Shown here: positions 8,589 to 16,807 of the stretch, in pieces | Numbering within the stretch: the first letter of the stretch is position 1 | How the letters are laid out: every line of letters starts with the position of its first letter | Assembly: GCF_001598055.1 (NCBI RefSeq) | Contig: NZ_CP014844.1 | Coordinates: 4,057,642 to 4,121,641, forward strand | Direction of reading: 5' to 3' | DNA from: Cupriavidus nantongensis | Lineage (GTDB): Bacteria; Pseudomonadota; Gammaproteobacteria; Burkholderiales; Burkholderiaceae | DNA: 64,000 bases | Notes under the pieces: generated by a model | The model's database searches: none | Told to the model about the DNA's origin: nothing | Seen by the model: the letters and a program-made list of their open reading frames with translations, nothing else | Program-made: the position numbers and the translations under genes

Positions 8589-9023
8589 TTATTAATCCTT
8601 TGTCGAATACCCTATGGATTAATTCTCCGTTTTATATGGCTCCGCCGATACGTTCACTGGTACAAAAAGGGTAATTTGGCCCCGCACACTCGCGCGCTAC
8701 ATGGAGGCGCCGTTACGATAGGTCTGGACGCGCTGTTTCATGCGCGAGAGGTTTGCCGCGCGGACATCCTCACTTTTCTCGAAAAAGTGACAGTCAAATT
8801 TGCGATGACTTTTGCGCAGGGAATGGCTGGTGGTGCAGCGTTGCAGTGGCGCTACGGAGATGGGATGAACACTCCTGCGGTGTAGCGCGATAAAAGGCAC
8901 GGCGCTACTATTAATCAACTGGCCGCGACAGACAGCGCGGCTGGAGAAATCACAGAAAGGCACCGATTCACGCCCACTCGTTGGGCGCTGAGTCCGGTGC
9001 CTTTCGTCGTTTTGGAGCGTGAA
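8589..9023. other. divergent intergenic region of the island
   Basis: This 435-bp gap separates the leftward tail-like operon from the rightward replication genes. It contains the 35-bp conserved element (8644-8678) and AATTAATCC (read leftward at 8616-8624). Open frames inside it are short and lack ribosome sites, so it is treated as regulatory. No tRNA or hairpin terminator with a clear U-tract was seen. Confidence 0.6.
8616..8678 (-). promoter_or_regulatory. conserved island promoter/operator, copy 1 (before leftward operon)
   Basis: Bases 8644-8678 match 14737-14771 (inverted in the window) at 34 of 35 positions. Both copies have the same orientation relative to the gene that follows. 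Nineteen bases further on, both copies carry AATTAATCC (here 8616-8624). Copy 2 forms GGTACAAA-N8-TTTGTACC; in this copy the outer half-site is degenerate (TTTGGCCC). It probably binds a common island regulator. Confidence 0.6.
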
Positions 9024-9221
9024 ATGGAAGTCAGATACAGGATGTTTGAGCGCGATGCGGATGCAGTGACCGTCGCGGCGGAACGGCTGGGCGTGAGTGC
9101 TTCGGCCTTGATTCGCGCGTTTGCCCGCCACTTGGGGAATGGAGGCTCACTGAACTTCGACCCGAAGCTGGGCGCGGTTCACATCGGCAGGCCGCGCAAG
9201 AACAGGGAGTCCCGTCAATGA
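9024..9221 (+). CDS. small protein coupled to the primase-helicase, possible DNA-binding
   Basis: A 65-residue protein starting MEVRYRMFERDADAV. GGAG at 9014-9017 sets this start. LGVSASALIRAFARHLG looks like a helix-turn-helix or ribbon-helix-helix core, and the C-terminus is basic (GRPRKNRESRQ). Its stop overlaps the start of the VapE-type gene (ATGA at 9218-9221), implying translational coupling. A replication-control or accessory role is inferred from this coupling. Confidence 0.6.
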   Translation: MEVRYRMFERDADAVTVAAERLGVSASALIRAFARHLGNGGSLNFDPKLGAVHIGRPRKNRESRQ

Positions 9222-11077
9222 ACGCAGCAGGCAAAGAAAAACCCGCTGTGGACGCAGCGGGTTCGGAACAGACAAGCAAGCAAACAGAAGGTACTACGGG
9301 AGGAATTATGCAATCGAGCAGTGAAGAAGTAAAAGAGGTGCATGTGTCCAAGCGCTACAAGCAGGTCCATCGGCAAATGCGGGAGGACGAAGCCAAAAAA
9401 GCGATGGATGATGATGACATCGGGCTTCCGATGAAGGACGCCGGAATCAGCGACGAAGCCAAAGAGGCCGAGGCCCGCACCAAGCAGGCCGTGTTGCGCC
9501 TCGCAGAAAACAAGGCCCGTGCCGATGAAATGATTGCTCAGGCGCGGAAGGAGCCAGACCTGAAGAAGCGAGCCAAGGCCCTCGTTGCGCTGCAGGCCAT
9601 CAACTTCCCGGAAGTGAAGGCGATGGCTAATGGCTACGCTACGCAACCGCTGCACTCACACCCGAACTATTGGGCAGTATTCAGCGCGTTGTTTGGTGAT
9701 GAACTGCCAGCACGACCGCACTTCGACTCGTTCCGAGGCCAATCCATCATTGCCGACAGCAGCAATGACAATGAAATCAAGGTCATCAACGGCAACTACT
9801 CTGTCGTTGAGCTCACAATGGCAATGTCGGCCACAGGGTTGACCGGCCTCAAAGCTCCTGAGGTTCGCGCCGCCCTTCTCGAATATACCAAAGGGGCAGA
9901 GCGCAACAGCCTCCAGGAACGCATCAAGGAGAAGATGCCTGAGTGGGATGGCGTGGAGCGCATGAATGTTGAACTCATCAACCTGTTCAAGTGCTTCGAC
10001 ACGCCGCTGAATCGTGACTTCGGACGCTACTTCTGGCTGTCGCTCTACAGCCGCATGATGTACCCTGGCGCATTCGCTCCTATGGTTCTGTCGCTGTTCG
10101 GCGCTCAGGGCTCAGGCAAGTCATACATGTCCAAGTTGATCTGCGAGGAGGTGACAGGCAACCCCAGAGTGGAGCCCACGGACGTTGACATGTCCGAGAA
10201 TGGCAAGGAGTTCATCCGGAAAATCACCGGCACCAGCGTTATCGCCAATATCGGTGAGATGGTTGGTATGGCGCGCGGCGATCTGAACAAGATCAAGACG
10301 TTCGTCACGCGCACGGCAGATACGCTGGATCACAAGTATGCAGCGCCAATCCAGCAGCCGCGACAGTGGGTCATTGTTCTGGACGGCAACAAGTACGAAG
10401 GCTTGCAACGTGACGATACCGGCAACCGTCGCTTCTACCCGATCTTCTGCGGCCAGCTTCAAGACGAGAATGGGCAGCATAAGTGGGACCTAAATTTCAA
10501 GGTGAATTACGAAGGATTCCGCGAACGATTCTGGCAGATCATGGCCGAGTGCAAGGCGTGGATCGAGTCCCACGATGAAGGCGTTGGGATGATGAAGGAT
10601 AGTGACTTCTTGCAGCACATCGGCTATCGCAAATTTGTGGACAGCGTGATTGTTCAGGTTCAGGAGTTCAGCCGCGAAGAGATGGCGCGCGGCAGCGGCG
10701 TGATTGCAGACCCCGTCCTGGATACTTACCTCATCCCTGCGATTGCCGAGTGCAACCGACAAGGCAAGCTGAAGTATCGCAAGGGCGGCAAGTTCGGCTC
10801 CGGAGACTTCATCAAGTCGGCCGACCTCATCCGTGTGCTTGCGGCCATGACTCGTGAGGTGCCGAAGGAGGAGCGACTGAAGCCGCGCATGGCCGCACTC
10901 GGTGCTCCGTTCACCAATGGGCCGGGCGGATTTATTGATGGCTGCGGCGCGTACTTCTGGAAAGACCAGCCAAAGGGCACGGCACTTAAACTGATTGAAA
11001 GCGATCACGATGGACAAGACGAAGACCACAACACTGACTATGAAGGCATTGCGGCTGATAACCGTGGTGGATTTTGA
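9218..11077 (+). CDS. VapE-family primase-helicase (virulence-associated E)
   Basis: A 619-residue protein with a charged N-terminal third and a VapE-type ATPase domain from about residue 240. The Walker A motif GAQGSGKS is near residue 294. The family-typical TADTLDHKYA and DDTGNRRFYPI segments lie near residues 365-410. Family knowledge: VapE proteins are SF3-like helicases or replication initiators in phages and phage-inducible islands. The start overlaps the preceding small gene by 4 bp. An iteron-like array lies immediately downstream (11244-11450), consistent with a replication module. No separate primase catalytic domain was recognised. Confidence 0.87.
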   Translation: MNAAGKEKPAVDAAGSEQTSKQTEGTTGGIMQSSSEEVKEVHVSKRYKQVHRQMREDEAKKAMDDDDIGLPMKDAGISDEAKEAEARTKQAVLRLAENKARADEMIAQARKEPDLKKRAKALVALQAINFPEVKAMANGYATQPLHSHPNYWAVFSALFGDELPARPHFDSFRGQSIIADSSNDNEIKVINGNYSVVELTMAMSATGLTGLKAPEVRAALLEYTKGAERNSLQERIKEKMPEWDGVERMNVELINLFKCFDTPLNRDFGRYFWLSLYSRMMYPGAFAPMVLSLFGAQGSGKSYMSKLICEEVTGNPRVEPTDVDMSENGKEFIRKITGTSVIANIGEMVGMARGDLNKIKTFVTRTADTLDHKYAAPIQQPRQWVIVLDGNKYEGLQRDDTGNRRFYPIFCGQLQDENGQHKWDLNFKVNYEGFRERFWQIMAECKAWIESHDEGVGMMKDSDFLQHIGYRKFVDSVIVQVQEFSREEMARGSGVIADPVLDTYLIPAIAECNRQGKLKYRKGGKFGSGDFIKSADLIRVLAAMTREVPKEERLKPRMAALGAPFTNGPGGFIDGCGAYFWKDQPKGTALKLIESDHDGQDEDHNTDYEGIAADNRGGF

Positions 11078-11101
11078 ATTAATTTAAATCTCTTTAGCTC
11101 G

Positions 11102-11140
11102 GCGCGGTGTGATCTGAATAGGTCCGCCGCGCTTTTTATT
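11102..11140 (+). terminator. probable terminator after the VapE-type gene
   Basis: GCGCGG (11102-11107) can pair with CCGCGC (11127-11132), followed by TTTTTATT. The loop is long (19 nt), so efficiency is uncertain. Confidence 0.5.
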
Positions 11141-11243
11141 GGCAGAATTTCGAAACAAGGGGGGTGAGAGATAGGCCGCGCCCCTTGTTTTTCGACATTA
11201 AATATCGTTTGTAATAACGTACTTAAGACTTGTCGCGAGCGAT

Positions 11244-11450
11244 TTAAGTGATTAAGTGGGTGCAGTTTTAAACCCTTTCCTAACGGGGGGGGTACTATCG
11301 CCGCCCGGAAAAAGATAGAGTTCTTAATGCGAACGTGTACGCTTCACTTAATACTTTTCTTAATAACTCCCACTTAACCCACTTAACCACTTAAAGACAT
11401 AGGAAAGCCTTACAGGATAAGGGATAGCGGTTAGTGGGCCTTAAAGTGGG
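11244..11450. other. iteron-like array, putative island replication origin
   Basis: The motif CCCACTTAA or its complement recurs. Two tandem copies lie at 11369-11377 and 11378-11386, followed at once by CCACTTAA (11387-11394). Further copies are TTAAGTG (11244-11250), TTAAGTGGG (11252-11260), CACTTAA (11345-11351), TTAGTGGG (11431-11438) and TTAAAGTGGG (11441-11450). They sit in a 670-bp A/T-rich gap (11078-11747) with no credible gene, just downstream of the replication protein. A G8 run lies at 11285-11292. Origin function is inferred. Confidence 0.55.
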
Positions 11451-11747
11451 CGCGGCAATCCAACTTCTCATCCACTTGACCACAGAGGCGCGGCAAAACA
11501 GCCAAGTTTCATCATGGGTCATCCGACCCACAAGCCGTGCGGCTTGACCGCTCACCATCAGAACACCACGCGGCAAGCCTAAAACCGCATCGCGGCAACC
11601 TGCACCACAGCCGTCCAACCGAAGGGCGCGGCAGACGGACGGCACGCCATGCGACAGACGCACGACAGCGAACACTGCCACCAGCGTGACGCTCTCGTAG
11701 GCCGTCCATATACTCAGGCCAACAAGTACACCGCAAGCGAGTAGATC

Positions 11748-12251
11748 ATGAGCCAGCCGACCATCCTGGCAATCCATTTTGCCGATGAGGACTTCCTCAA
11801 AGACAACGAATACTTTGTTGACCGATACGTTGGCCTGCGCGTGCGCGGCCACAGCCAGCACGCCGCATTCCGCCGAGTGTTCGGCGCCGACAATATCGAC
11901 AACTACACCCAGCACCGCATCGACAATCTGGAGTCCACCGACTTCTACAACGACAAGTTTGATGCGGCGGTCAAGTCCACGCCGGTCGACCAAATACTCA
12001 ACGAGCGGATTGCGCTGGTGGAGCTCATGTCGGTGTATCGGAATCCCTTGATGAAGGAGACTGCACGGCTGGGCGCCCTGCGCGATGCGATGGTGCTGAC
12101 CGGCATCACCGAGATTGACGAGAACGGCAAGACCCGCAAAGCCGGTCGCGCCCTGTCGGACTTCTACAACACCGAGGGCCTGGTGTATCCGCCTGCGGCC
12201 CCCGCCGCCGCACCTGACCCGGACGCCCCCAAGCCTCCAACCCTACAGTAA
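11748..12251 (+). CDS. small-terminase-like protein, paralog 1 of 3 in the island
   Basis: A 167-residue protein. Residues about 25-50 contain the shared motif Y-V-x-L-R-x-x-G-(6)-AFR-x-x-FG, also present in the proteins at 14868 and 17675. This looks like a helix-turn-helix. A helical middle segment (VDQILNERIALVELMSVYRNP) and the following ARLGALRDAMVLTGI are similar in layout to TerS C-terminal helices. The C-terminus is Pro/Ala-rich. Assignment to terminase small subunits is tentative and based on pattern, not on a profile search. Confidence 0.62.
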   Translation: MSQPTILAIHFADEDFLKDNEYFVDRYVGLRVRGHSQHAAFRRVFGADNIDNYTQHRIDNLESTDFYNDKFDAAVKSTPVDQILNERIALVELMSVYRNPLMKETARLGALRDAMVLTGITEIDENGKTRKAGRALSDFYNTEGLVYPPAAPAAAPDPDAPKPPTLQ

Positions 12252-12330
12252 CGCCATCACCGGCCCACGAGGACACACAGCGCTGGCCTCGCGGCGTCCG
12301 GATGGGCCGCTAGTAGTCCGCTGCTCCCAG

Positions 12331-12363
12331 GCCCGCTAGACATTGGTTCTAGCGGGCTTTGTT
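12331..12363. terminator. terminator between convergent island genes
   Basis: GCCCGCTAG (12331-12339) pairs perfectly with CTAGCGGGC (12349-12357), followed rightward by TTTGTTTT. It ends the 11748-12251 gene and separates it from the leftward RAMA gene. Confidence 0.8.
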
Positions 12364-12394
12364 TTGTCCGGGCGGCGCGGCCTGTTTAGGCGGC

Positions 12395-12823
12395 TCACTC
12401 AGCGGCTCCAGCCTCGTTGCGGCACTCATCGGCCAGCCGCCACTCCTTCTCATCGGGCCGCTTGATCCACAAGTCCCGCCACGCATTCCTGCTCGTGCCT
12501 GCAATGGTGTTCGCCAGGCTTCCGGGCGAGATGGATTTGCCGTTGTAGATGATCTCATCGCCCTCCACCTTCGCGTACGAGTAGACACCCTTGTACTGCA
12601 TCCGGATTTCCGTTCCCTCGGGCAGAAACAGGCTTTTCCACTGATAGCCACGTGTACTGCTCTCCGTCAGAAGCTCCGGCTTCCAACTTGCATTGTCGAG
12701 CCAGTACTCAATCGCTTCGCTGACCACAAGCACCGGGTTGCGTGGATCGCGGTTGCTGCGCAAGAAGTCCGCCAAGGTGAGGAACAAGTCACTGTCTACC
12801 GGGATTGAGATTTGCGTTTTCAT
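12395..12823 (-). CDS. RAMA-domain protein
   Basis: A 142-residue protein. Residues 1-48 (MKTQISIPVDSDLF...SEAIEYWLDNA) look like a small DNA-binding or dimerisation segment. Residues about 68-135 match the RAMA layout: GTEIRMQYKG, YAKVEGDEIIYNGKSISPG, SRNAWRDLWIK. Family knowledge: RAMA domains accompany restriction enzymes, adenine methylases and other conflict systems, where they are thought to recognise DNA or modified bases. The start at 12823 was chosen because longer frames run into the recombinase promoter region. Role in the island is unknown: regulator, anti-restriction or defence component. Confidence 0.7.
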   Translation of the reverse strand: MKTQISIPVDSDLFLTLADFLRSNRDPRNPVLVVSEAIEYWLDNASWKPELLTESSTRGYQWKSLFLPEGTEIRMQYKGVYSYAKVEGDEIIYNGKSISPGSLANTIAGTSRNAWRDLWIKRPDEKEWRLADECRNEAGAAE

Positions 12824-13004
12824 GCTTGACTCTACGTTTGTTTGCGTGAACTGACTGTACACAACGCCTGCCGGAGATGTCAAGCAAATAAACGGAAGAA
12901 AACGGAGGAACGAGTTTGCGCAGTGCAGACGCGGTCTTCCCGGTTCGATTTCGGTACGCCCGTGCCGTACTGGCGCGGCCTCAGTTCGGATATGTGCAAA
13001 ACAG

Positions 13005-13047
13005 ACCCTAACAGTACCGTTATAATCGAACCACCCTAACAGTACCG
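13005..13047 (+). promoter_or_regulatory. recombinase promoter flanked by 15-bp direct repeats
   Basis: ACCCTAACAGTACCG occurs at 13005-13019 and exactly again at 13033-13047. A consensus -10 TATAAT (13021-13026) lies between them. The second copy ends just before the ribosome site AGGAGAG of the recombinase gene. Two operator half-sites bracketing a -10 suggest repression or autoregulation. Confidence 0.62.
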
Positions 13048-13061
13048 ACAGGAGAGCCACC

Positions 13062-13694
13062 ATGTTTGTTCGCGCATACCTTCGTGCATCGACTGACGCG
13101 CAAGACGCCAAGCGCGCAAAGGGCGATTTGCAATCCTTTGCAAAGGAGCGCGGCCTGCGTATCGCATCGTGGTACGTGGAGAACGAGTCAGGCGCAACCA
13201 TCAATCGCCCGGAGCTAAAACGACTGCTGAACGATAGCCACCCAGGCGATGTTCTGCTGGTTGAGCAAGTGGATCGGCTGTCGCGACTGAACAAGGCCGA
13301 CTGGGACGAGTTGAAGAGCATCATCAAGACCAAGCGCGTGCGAGTCGTGGCCCTTGACCTTCCCACGTCGCACCGCCTTGCGGCTGAGTCCGATGACTTC
13401 GAAGGCCGCATGCTTGATGCGATCAACGACATGATGCTGGACATGCTCGCCGCGATTGCCCGCAAGGATTATGACGACCGGCGCAGGCGGCAAGCCCAGG
13501 GCATCGAGAAGGCAAAGGAGTCCGGCAAGTACAAAGGCCGCAAGCCCGATGATAAGAAGCGGTTGCAAATTCGCCGCTTACTCAACGCTAGTACTCCGTG
13601 GAGTGAAATTGTCGAAACGCTCAGCACATCCCGCTCCACCATCCTCTCTGTCAAGCAAGAGATGGACGCGGAGAAGGCACAGGAGGCCGCTTGA
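13062..13694 (+). CDS. serine recombinase (resolvase/invertase family)
   Basis: A 210-residue small serine recombinase. The catalytic Ser10 sits in RAYLRAST, an LLVEQVDRLSR motif lies around residues 66-76, and a long helix around residues 110-150 leads to a C-terminal helix-turn-helix (about 163-200, including PWSEIVETLSTSRSTILSV). AGGAGAG precedes the ATG. Known relatives invert or resolve DNA segments, for example phage tail-fibre switches. No obvious pair of crossover sites was recognised, so the target is unknown. The gene is controlled by a promoter with duplicated operator-like repeats. Confidence 0.88.
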   Translation: MFVRAYLRASTDAQDAKRAKGDLQSFAKERGLRIASWYVENESGATINRPELKRLLNDSHPGDVLLVEQVDRLSRLNKADWDELKSIIKTKRVRVVALDLPTSHRLAAESDDFEGRMLDAINDMMLDMLAAIARKDYDDRRRRQAQGIEKAKESGKYKGRKPDDKKRLQIRRLLNASTPWSEIVETLSTSRSTILSVKQEMDAEKAQEAA

Positions 13695-13767
13695 CGCCAT
13701 GTACGTAGTCCGCTCCCAGGCGTGTCCATAGATTAGATGGCTTTGACACTAGCACCCATCAAGAACC

Positions 13768-14226
13768 ATGGACGTATTCGCCTGGATGGCTCACGCAATC
13801 ACCGAGCCATCCCTCATCATTGACATTGCGGCTGTTGACAAGGGCCTCTCTGCACTCCCCTTAGGTGCGTATGGAATGCGGCCTTGCAAAGATGAGCAGC
13901 AATGCGCAATAAAGTCAAAGGATGGGCTGGCGCGTGTCAAGGAGCGCGGCGGACTGGCCTCCAACTCGCTCGGTGTTGCGGCATCTTGGCACAACACCAA
14001 CGTTGCGGCCTCGCGGCTGATCCGTGATCAGGTCACCATCACGGTGGACGGCGCCACCACCGTCCACAAATCCGTTCGCAGCGCCTTCCAACACTTCGGG
14101 CTGCCTGACAGCAAGCACATCCGTTTCCGAGTTCGCTTGAAGCGCGAACGCACTGCCGTCTTCGAACACGAAGGCAAGGCATACCACTTTGCGCTTGAGG
14201 CGGACCAGCCTGCGCAATGTCCGTAG
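13768..14226 (+). CDS. hypothetical island protein
   Basis: A 152-residue frame. The later part looks protein-like: VTITVDGATTVHKSVRSAFQHFGLPDSKHIRFRVRLKRERTAVFEHEG suggests a small mixed fold with a basic strand. The start is uncertain: ATG at 13768 lacks a good ribosome site, and 13786 or 13876 are alternatives. It lies between the recombinase and another small gene in the same direction. I recognise no family. Confidence 0.5.
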   Translation: MDVFAWMAHAITEPSLIIDIAAVDKGLSALPLGAYGMRPCKDEQQCAIKSKDGLARVKERGGLASNSLGVAASWHNTNVAASRLIRDQVTITVDGATTVHKSVRSAFQHFGLPDSKHIRFRVRLKRERTAVFEHEGKAYHFALEADQPAQCP

Positions 14227-14393
14227 GCCGCGAACACAAGCGCCCATAGAATCGATTCAGGCGGCAATAAGCCCATCCAATAGGGCGCCCAACAGATAAT
14301 CCCTGCGGAGTTCATCCGGTTTCCTTCAAGGTCTCTTATGCGCATCGCATGGGCCGTCTGTGCGCAACGCAAACCTTCCAAGGAAACTACTCG

Positions 14394-14696
14394 ATGACTC
14401 CATCCAAGCGCCAGCGAGCAAAACGCGCGGCTGAGTACAGAAACCAGAACCGCGCAGACCAGCAAACCTCACCGAGCAAGGAAGAGCCGCGCAGCCCCAT
14501 GGACAAGCTGCTGGACGAGGCGGTGAAGCTGGCTGCGGCGCGCTTGGCCGTCTACATCATCGCCTGCATCAAGGCCGCCCTGCTCACATACCCTGACCCA
14601 GCGGCTGTCCAGCATGCGGTGCTGCTACTCGATGCGCTCAAGGACTTTCGCAAAGGGAATCGCCTGATTCAAACCGATTTGAGAAATGGACATTAG
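14394..14696 (+). CDS. small hypothetical island protein
   Basis: A 100-residue protein with AAGGAAAC upstream of the ATG. The N-terminus is very basic (KRQRAKRAAEYRNQNR), followed by a helical region with a moderately hydrophobic segment (about residues 45-62, LAAARLAVYIIACIKAALL) that could be amphipathic or membrane-associated. Function is unknown. Confidence 0.55.
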   Translation: MTPSKRQRAKRAAEYRNQNRADQQTSPSKEEPRSPMDKLLDEAVKLAAARLAVYIIACIKAALLTYPDPAAVQHAVLLLDALKDFRKGNRLIQTDLRNGH

Positions 14697-14736
14697 CGCG
14701 GCTGAGTCCGCGCTTTATTTTGCCTGTCGAACGGTA

Positions 14737-14799
14737 CAAATTACCCGTTTTGTACCAGTGAACGTATCGGCCATCCACACAGGCTCCGATAATTAATCC
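14737..14799 (+). promoter_or_regulatory. conserved island promoter/operator, copy 2
   Basis: The second copy of the 35-bp element (14737-14771), followed 19 bp later by AATTAATCC (14791-14799), as in copy 1. On the minus strand it contains the palindrome GGTACAAA-N8-TTTGTACC. It precedes the gene at 14868 by about 70 bp. Confidence 0.6.
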
Positions 14800-14867
14800 C
14801 ATGGACGCGGCGATTTTATCAATAGGCAGCGCCAATTTCTTTAATTCATTATCAGGAGCCTCAAACC

Positions 14868-15449
14868 ATGGACAAACAGCAACTCTTTGCGATCCGCACA
14901 TTCCACAAAGACGCCAGGTACCACGGCATTGCTCTGGATGCGGACCAGTTCACGAGCGGTGTGGCCGTGCGCTTCTTCGCTGGTGTCGAGGCTGCGCAAC
15001 GCTATGCCCGCCTGCGCATCGTTGGCGTGCCGCGCGGCAAGGCATTCCGCACCGCATTCGGTGGCCCCTTCATCGGCCATCCGGACTCCATCGAGCGAGC
15101 CGCTGCAGCCTTCGAGGAAGGCGTGCTGTTCGACCGTGCACTGTCCAACGCGGCCCGTGAATTCCGCGATCGCTTCCTGGAGCGGTTCTGGGCCTATGCC
15201 GATAAGTGCAACAGAGACATCTTCGAGCTGGAATCAATGATGAAGGACGAGATTGCCATTTGCACGAAGGCAGCGCACGAAGATGGTAACCCGATCTTGC
15301 CGTTGGAGTATCCCGAGCACCTACGCAAACAGGACGCCGACAAAGTGGATCAACTTGTCCATTGCATCTCAGTGCGCCCCACTCAAGAATTCTTGGCCGG
15401 CATGCGCGGCCATAACACGACCAGCTCCGAAGCCATCCAGTACTTCTGA
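14868..15449 (+). CDS. small-terminase-like protein, paralog 2 of 3
   Basis: A 193-residue protein with AGGAG at 14854-14858. It contains RYARLRIVGVPRGKAFRTAFG at about residues 45-65, the same Y-x-x-LR-x-x-G...AFR-x-x-FG signature as the proteins at 11748 and 17675. The rest is helical with scattered acidic residues. It is the first gene after conserved promoter copy 2, and formed an operon with the gene now starting at 16808 until an IS3 element inserted between them. DNA-binding or TerS-like function is inferred. Confidence 0.62.
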   Translation: MDKQQLFAIRTFHKDARYHGIALDADQFTSGVAVRFFAGVEAAQRYARLRIVGVPRGKAFRTAFGGPFIGHPDSIERAAAAFEEGVLFDRALSNAAREFRDRFLERFWAYADKCNRDIFELESMMKDEIAICTKAAHEDGNPILPLEYPEHLRKQDADKVDQLVHCISVRPTQEFLAGMRGHNTTSSEAIQYF

Positions 15450-15525
15450 TCAACGACCAAACTCAACGGAGAACTGAATCGCCCCGGGTTTTGCGGAGGC
15501 TCTCACTCTTGAGAGAATGCGAGCC

Positions 15526-15855
15526 ATGAGCAAGAACAACGCAAACAAGTTTTCCCCGGAAGTGCGCGAGCGCGCCGTGCGCCTGGTGCAGGAGTCGCGC
15601 GGCGAGTACCCGTCGCTGTGGGTGGCGGTCGAGTCCATCGCGCCCAAGATCGGCTGCTCGGCGCAGACGCTGCTGACCTGGGTCAAGCGCCACGAAGTCG
15701 ACAGCGGACAGCGCGAAGGCGTCACCACCAGCGAGCGAGAACGCATCAAGGAGTTGGAGCGGGAGAACCGAGAGCTGCGCCGCGCCAACGACATCCTGCG
15801 CACTGCCAGCGCTTTTTTCGCGCAGGCGGAGCTCGACCGCAAGCTGAAGTCGTAA
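15526..15855 (+). CDS. IS3-family transposase OrfA
   Basis: A 109-residue protein with an N-terminal helix-turn-helix ([13 protein letters not shown] ... [14 protein letters not shown]) and a leucine-zipper-like C-terminus ([20 protein letters not shown]). It binds the inverted repeats. A slippery run T-TTT-TTC at 15813-15819 allows a -1 shift into orfB. The start at 15526 was preferred over 15517 because it gives the family-typical MSKNN start. Confidence 0.9.
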   Translation: MSKNNANKFSPEVRERAVRLVQESRGEYPSLWVAVESIAPKIGCSAQTLLTWVKRHEVDSGQREGVTTSERERIKELERENRELRRANDILRTASAFFAQAELDRKLKS

Positions 15856-16766
15856 ACACCTACATCGACCGGCACCGGGAGGTTTACGGGGTCGAGCCGA
15901 TCTGCAAGGTGTTGCAGGTTGCCTCGTCGGCCTATCGGCGCCATGCCGCACGGCTGCGTGATCCGTCACGGCGCAGCGACCGTGCGCGTCGTGATGAACG
16001 GCTCATGCCGCAAGTCCAGCGAGTGTGGCAGGAGAACCATCGCGTCTACGGCGCCGACAAGGTCTGGCGGCAACTGAACCGCGAGGGCGTGACGGTTGCC
16101 CGCTGCACGGTCGAGCGATTGATGCGCGCCCAGGGACTGCAAGGTGTGCGGCGCGGCAAGCGGCTGCGAACGACCATCGCTGACGACGCCGCCAGTCGCC
16201 CGGTGGATCGCGTCAACCGGCAGTTCCGGGCCGACCGTCCCAATCAGCTCTGGGTCTCGGACTTCACCTACGTCTCGACATGGCAGGGTTGGCTGTACGT
16301 GGCCTTCGTCGTCGACGTCTACGCCAGGCGCATCGTCGGCTGGCGCGTGAGCAAATCCATGACGACGGACTTCGTGCTCGATGCGCTGGAGCAGGCCCTA
16401 TACGCTCGCCAGCCTGGCAACGACGGTTCTCTGACCCACCACTCCGATAGGGGATCGCAGTACGTCAGCATCCGCTATAGCGAACGCCTGGCCGAAGCCG
16501 GCATCGAGCCGTCGGTCGGCAGCCGTGGCGACAGTTACGACAACGCCTTGGCCGAGACGATCAATGGCTTGTACAAGGCCGAGCTGATCCATCGCCGCGC
16601 GCCTTGGAAAACCAGGGAATCCGTCGAACTGGCAACACTGGAATGGGTCGCTTGGTTCAACCATAAGCGCCTGCACTCATCCATCGGCTATATCCCGCCC
16701 GCCGAGGCTGAGGCAAACTACTACAACCAACTCGGCAAAACCGCCGACGAGGCCGTTTTACTTTAA
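15813..16766 (+). CDS. IS3-family transposase OrfB (expressed as OrfAB by -1 frameshift)
   Basis: This is the catalytic part of the transposase, in the -1 frame relative to orfA. The coordinates begin at the slippery site because there is no convincing separate start. It contains an HTH_21-like region ([16 protein letters not shown]) and an integrase core (rve) with [11 protein letters not shown] (first Asp), HHSDRGSQY (second Asp) and the catalytic Glu in [15 protein letters not shown]. The C-terminal [13 protein letters not shown] is typical of IS3. The frame is intact to TAA at 16764-16766. Confidence 0.92.
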   Translation, partial: FFRAGGARPQAEVVNTYIDRHREVYGVEPICKVLQVASSAYRRHAARLRDPSRRSDRARRDERLMPQVQRVWQENHRVYGADKVWRQLNREGVTVARCTVERLMRAQGLQGVRRGKRLRTTIADDAASRPVDRVNRQFRADRPNQLWVSDFTYVSTWQGWLYVAFVVDVYARRIVGWRVSKSMTTDFVLDALEQALYARQPGNDGSLTHHSDRGSQYVSIRYSERLAEAGIEPSVGSRGDSYDNALAETINGLYKAELIHRRAPWKTRESVELATLEWVAWFNHKRLHSSIGYIPPAEAEANYYNQLGKTADEAVLL

Positions 16767-16807
16767 CCAAACAGCCTCCGCGAAAACCGGGGCGATTCAA
16801 ACAGATC

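Larger units (their letters stand above)
15475..16799 (+). mobile_element. IS3-family insertion sequence (1,325 bp)
   Basis: Imperfect terminal inverted repeats start TGAATCGCCCCGG at both ends (left from 15475, right read inward from 16799). Each end also carries GCGGAGGCT. A 3-bp target duplication AAC lies at 15472-15474 and 16800-16802. It carries orfA and orfB in overlapping frames. The reading frames are full length, so the element may be active. Confidence 0.95.

Noticed and set aside
8547..8885. 112-codon plus-strand frame containing a YVHWYKKGNL segment similar to a minus-strand frame at 14638-14901
   Set aside because: The peptide similarity comes from the 35-bp conserved DNA element; neither frame has a ribosome site, and both overlap promoters.
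11391..11993. 200-codon minus-strand frame
   Set aside because: Overlaps the iteron region and lies antisense to the better-supported 11748-12251 gene that has two paralogs in the island.
13062..13694. Invertible DNA segment controlled by the serine recombinase
   Set aside because: I looked for paired inverted crossover-like sites around the gene and found none convincing; the inverted 35-bp copies at 8644 and 14737 fit promoters better because each is placed identically before a gene.
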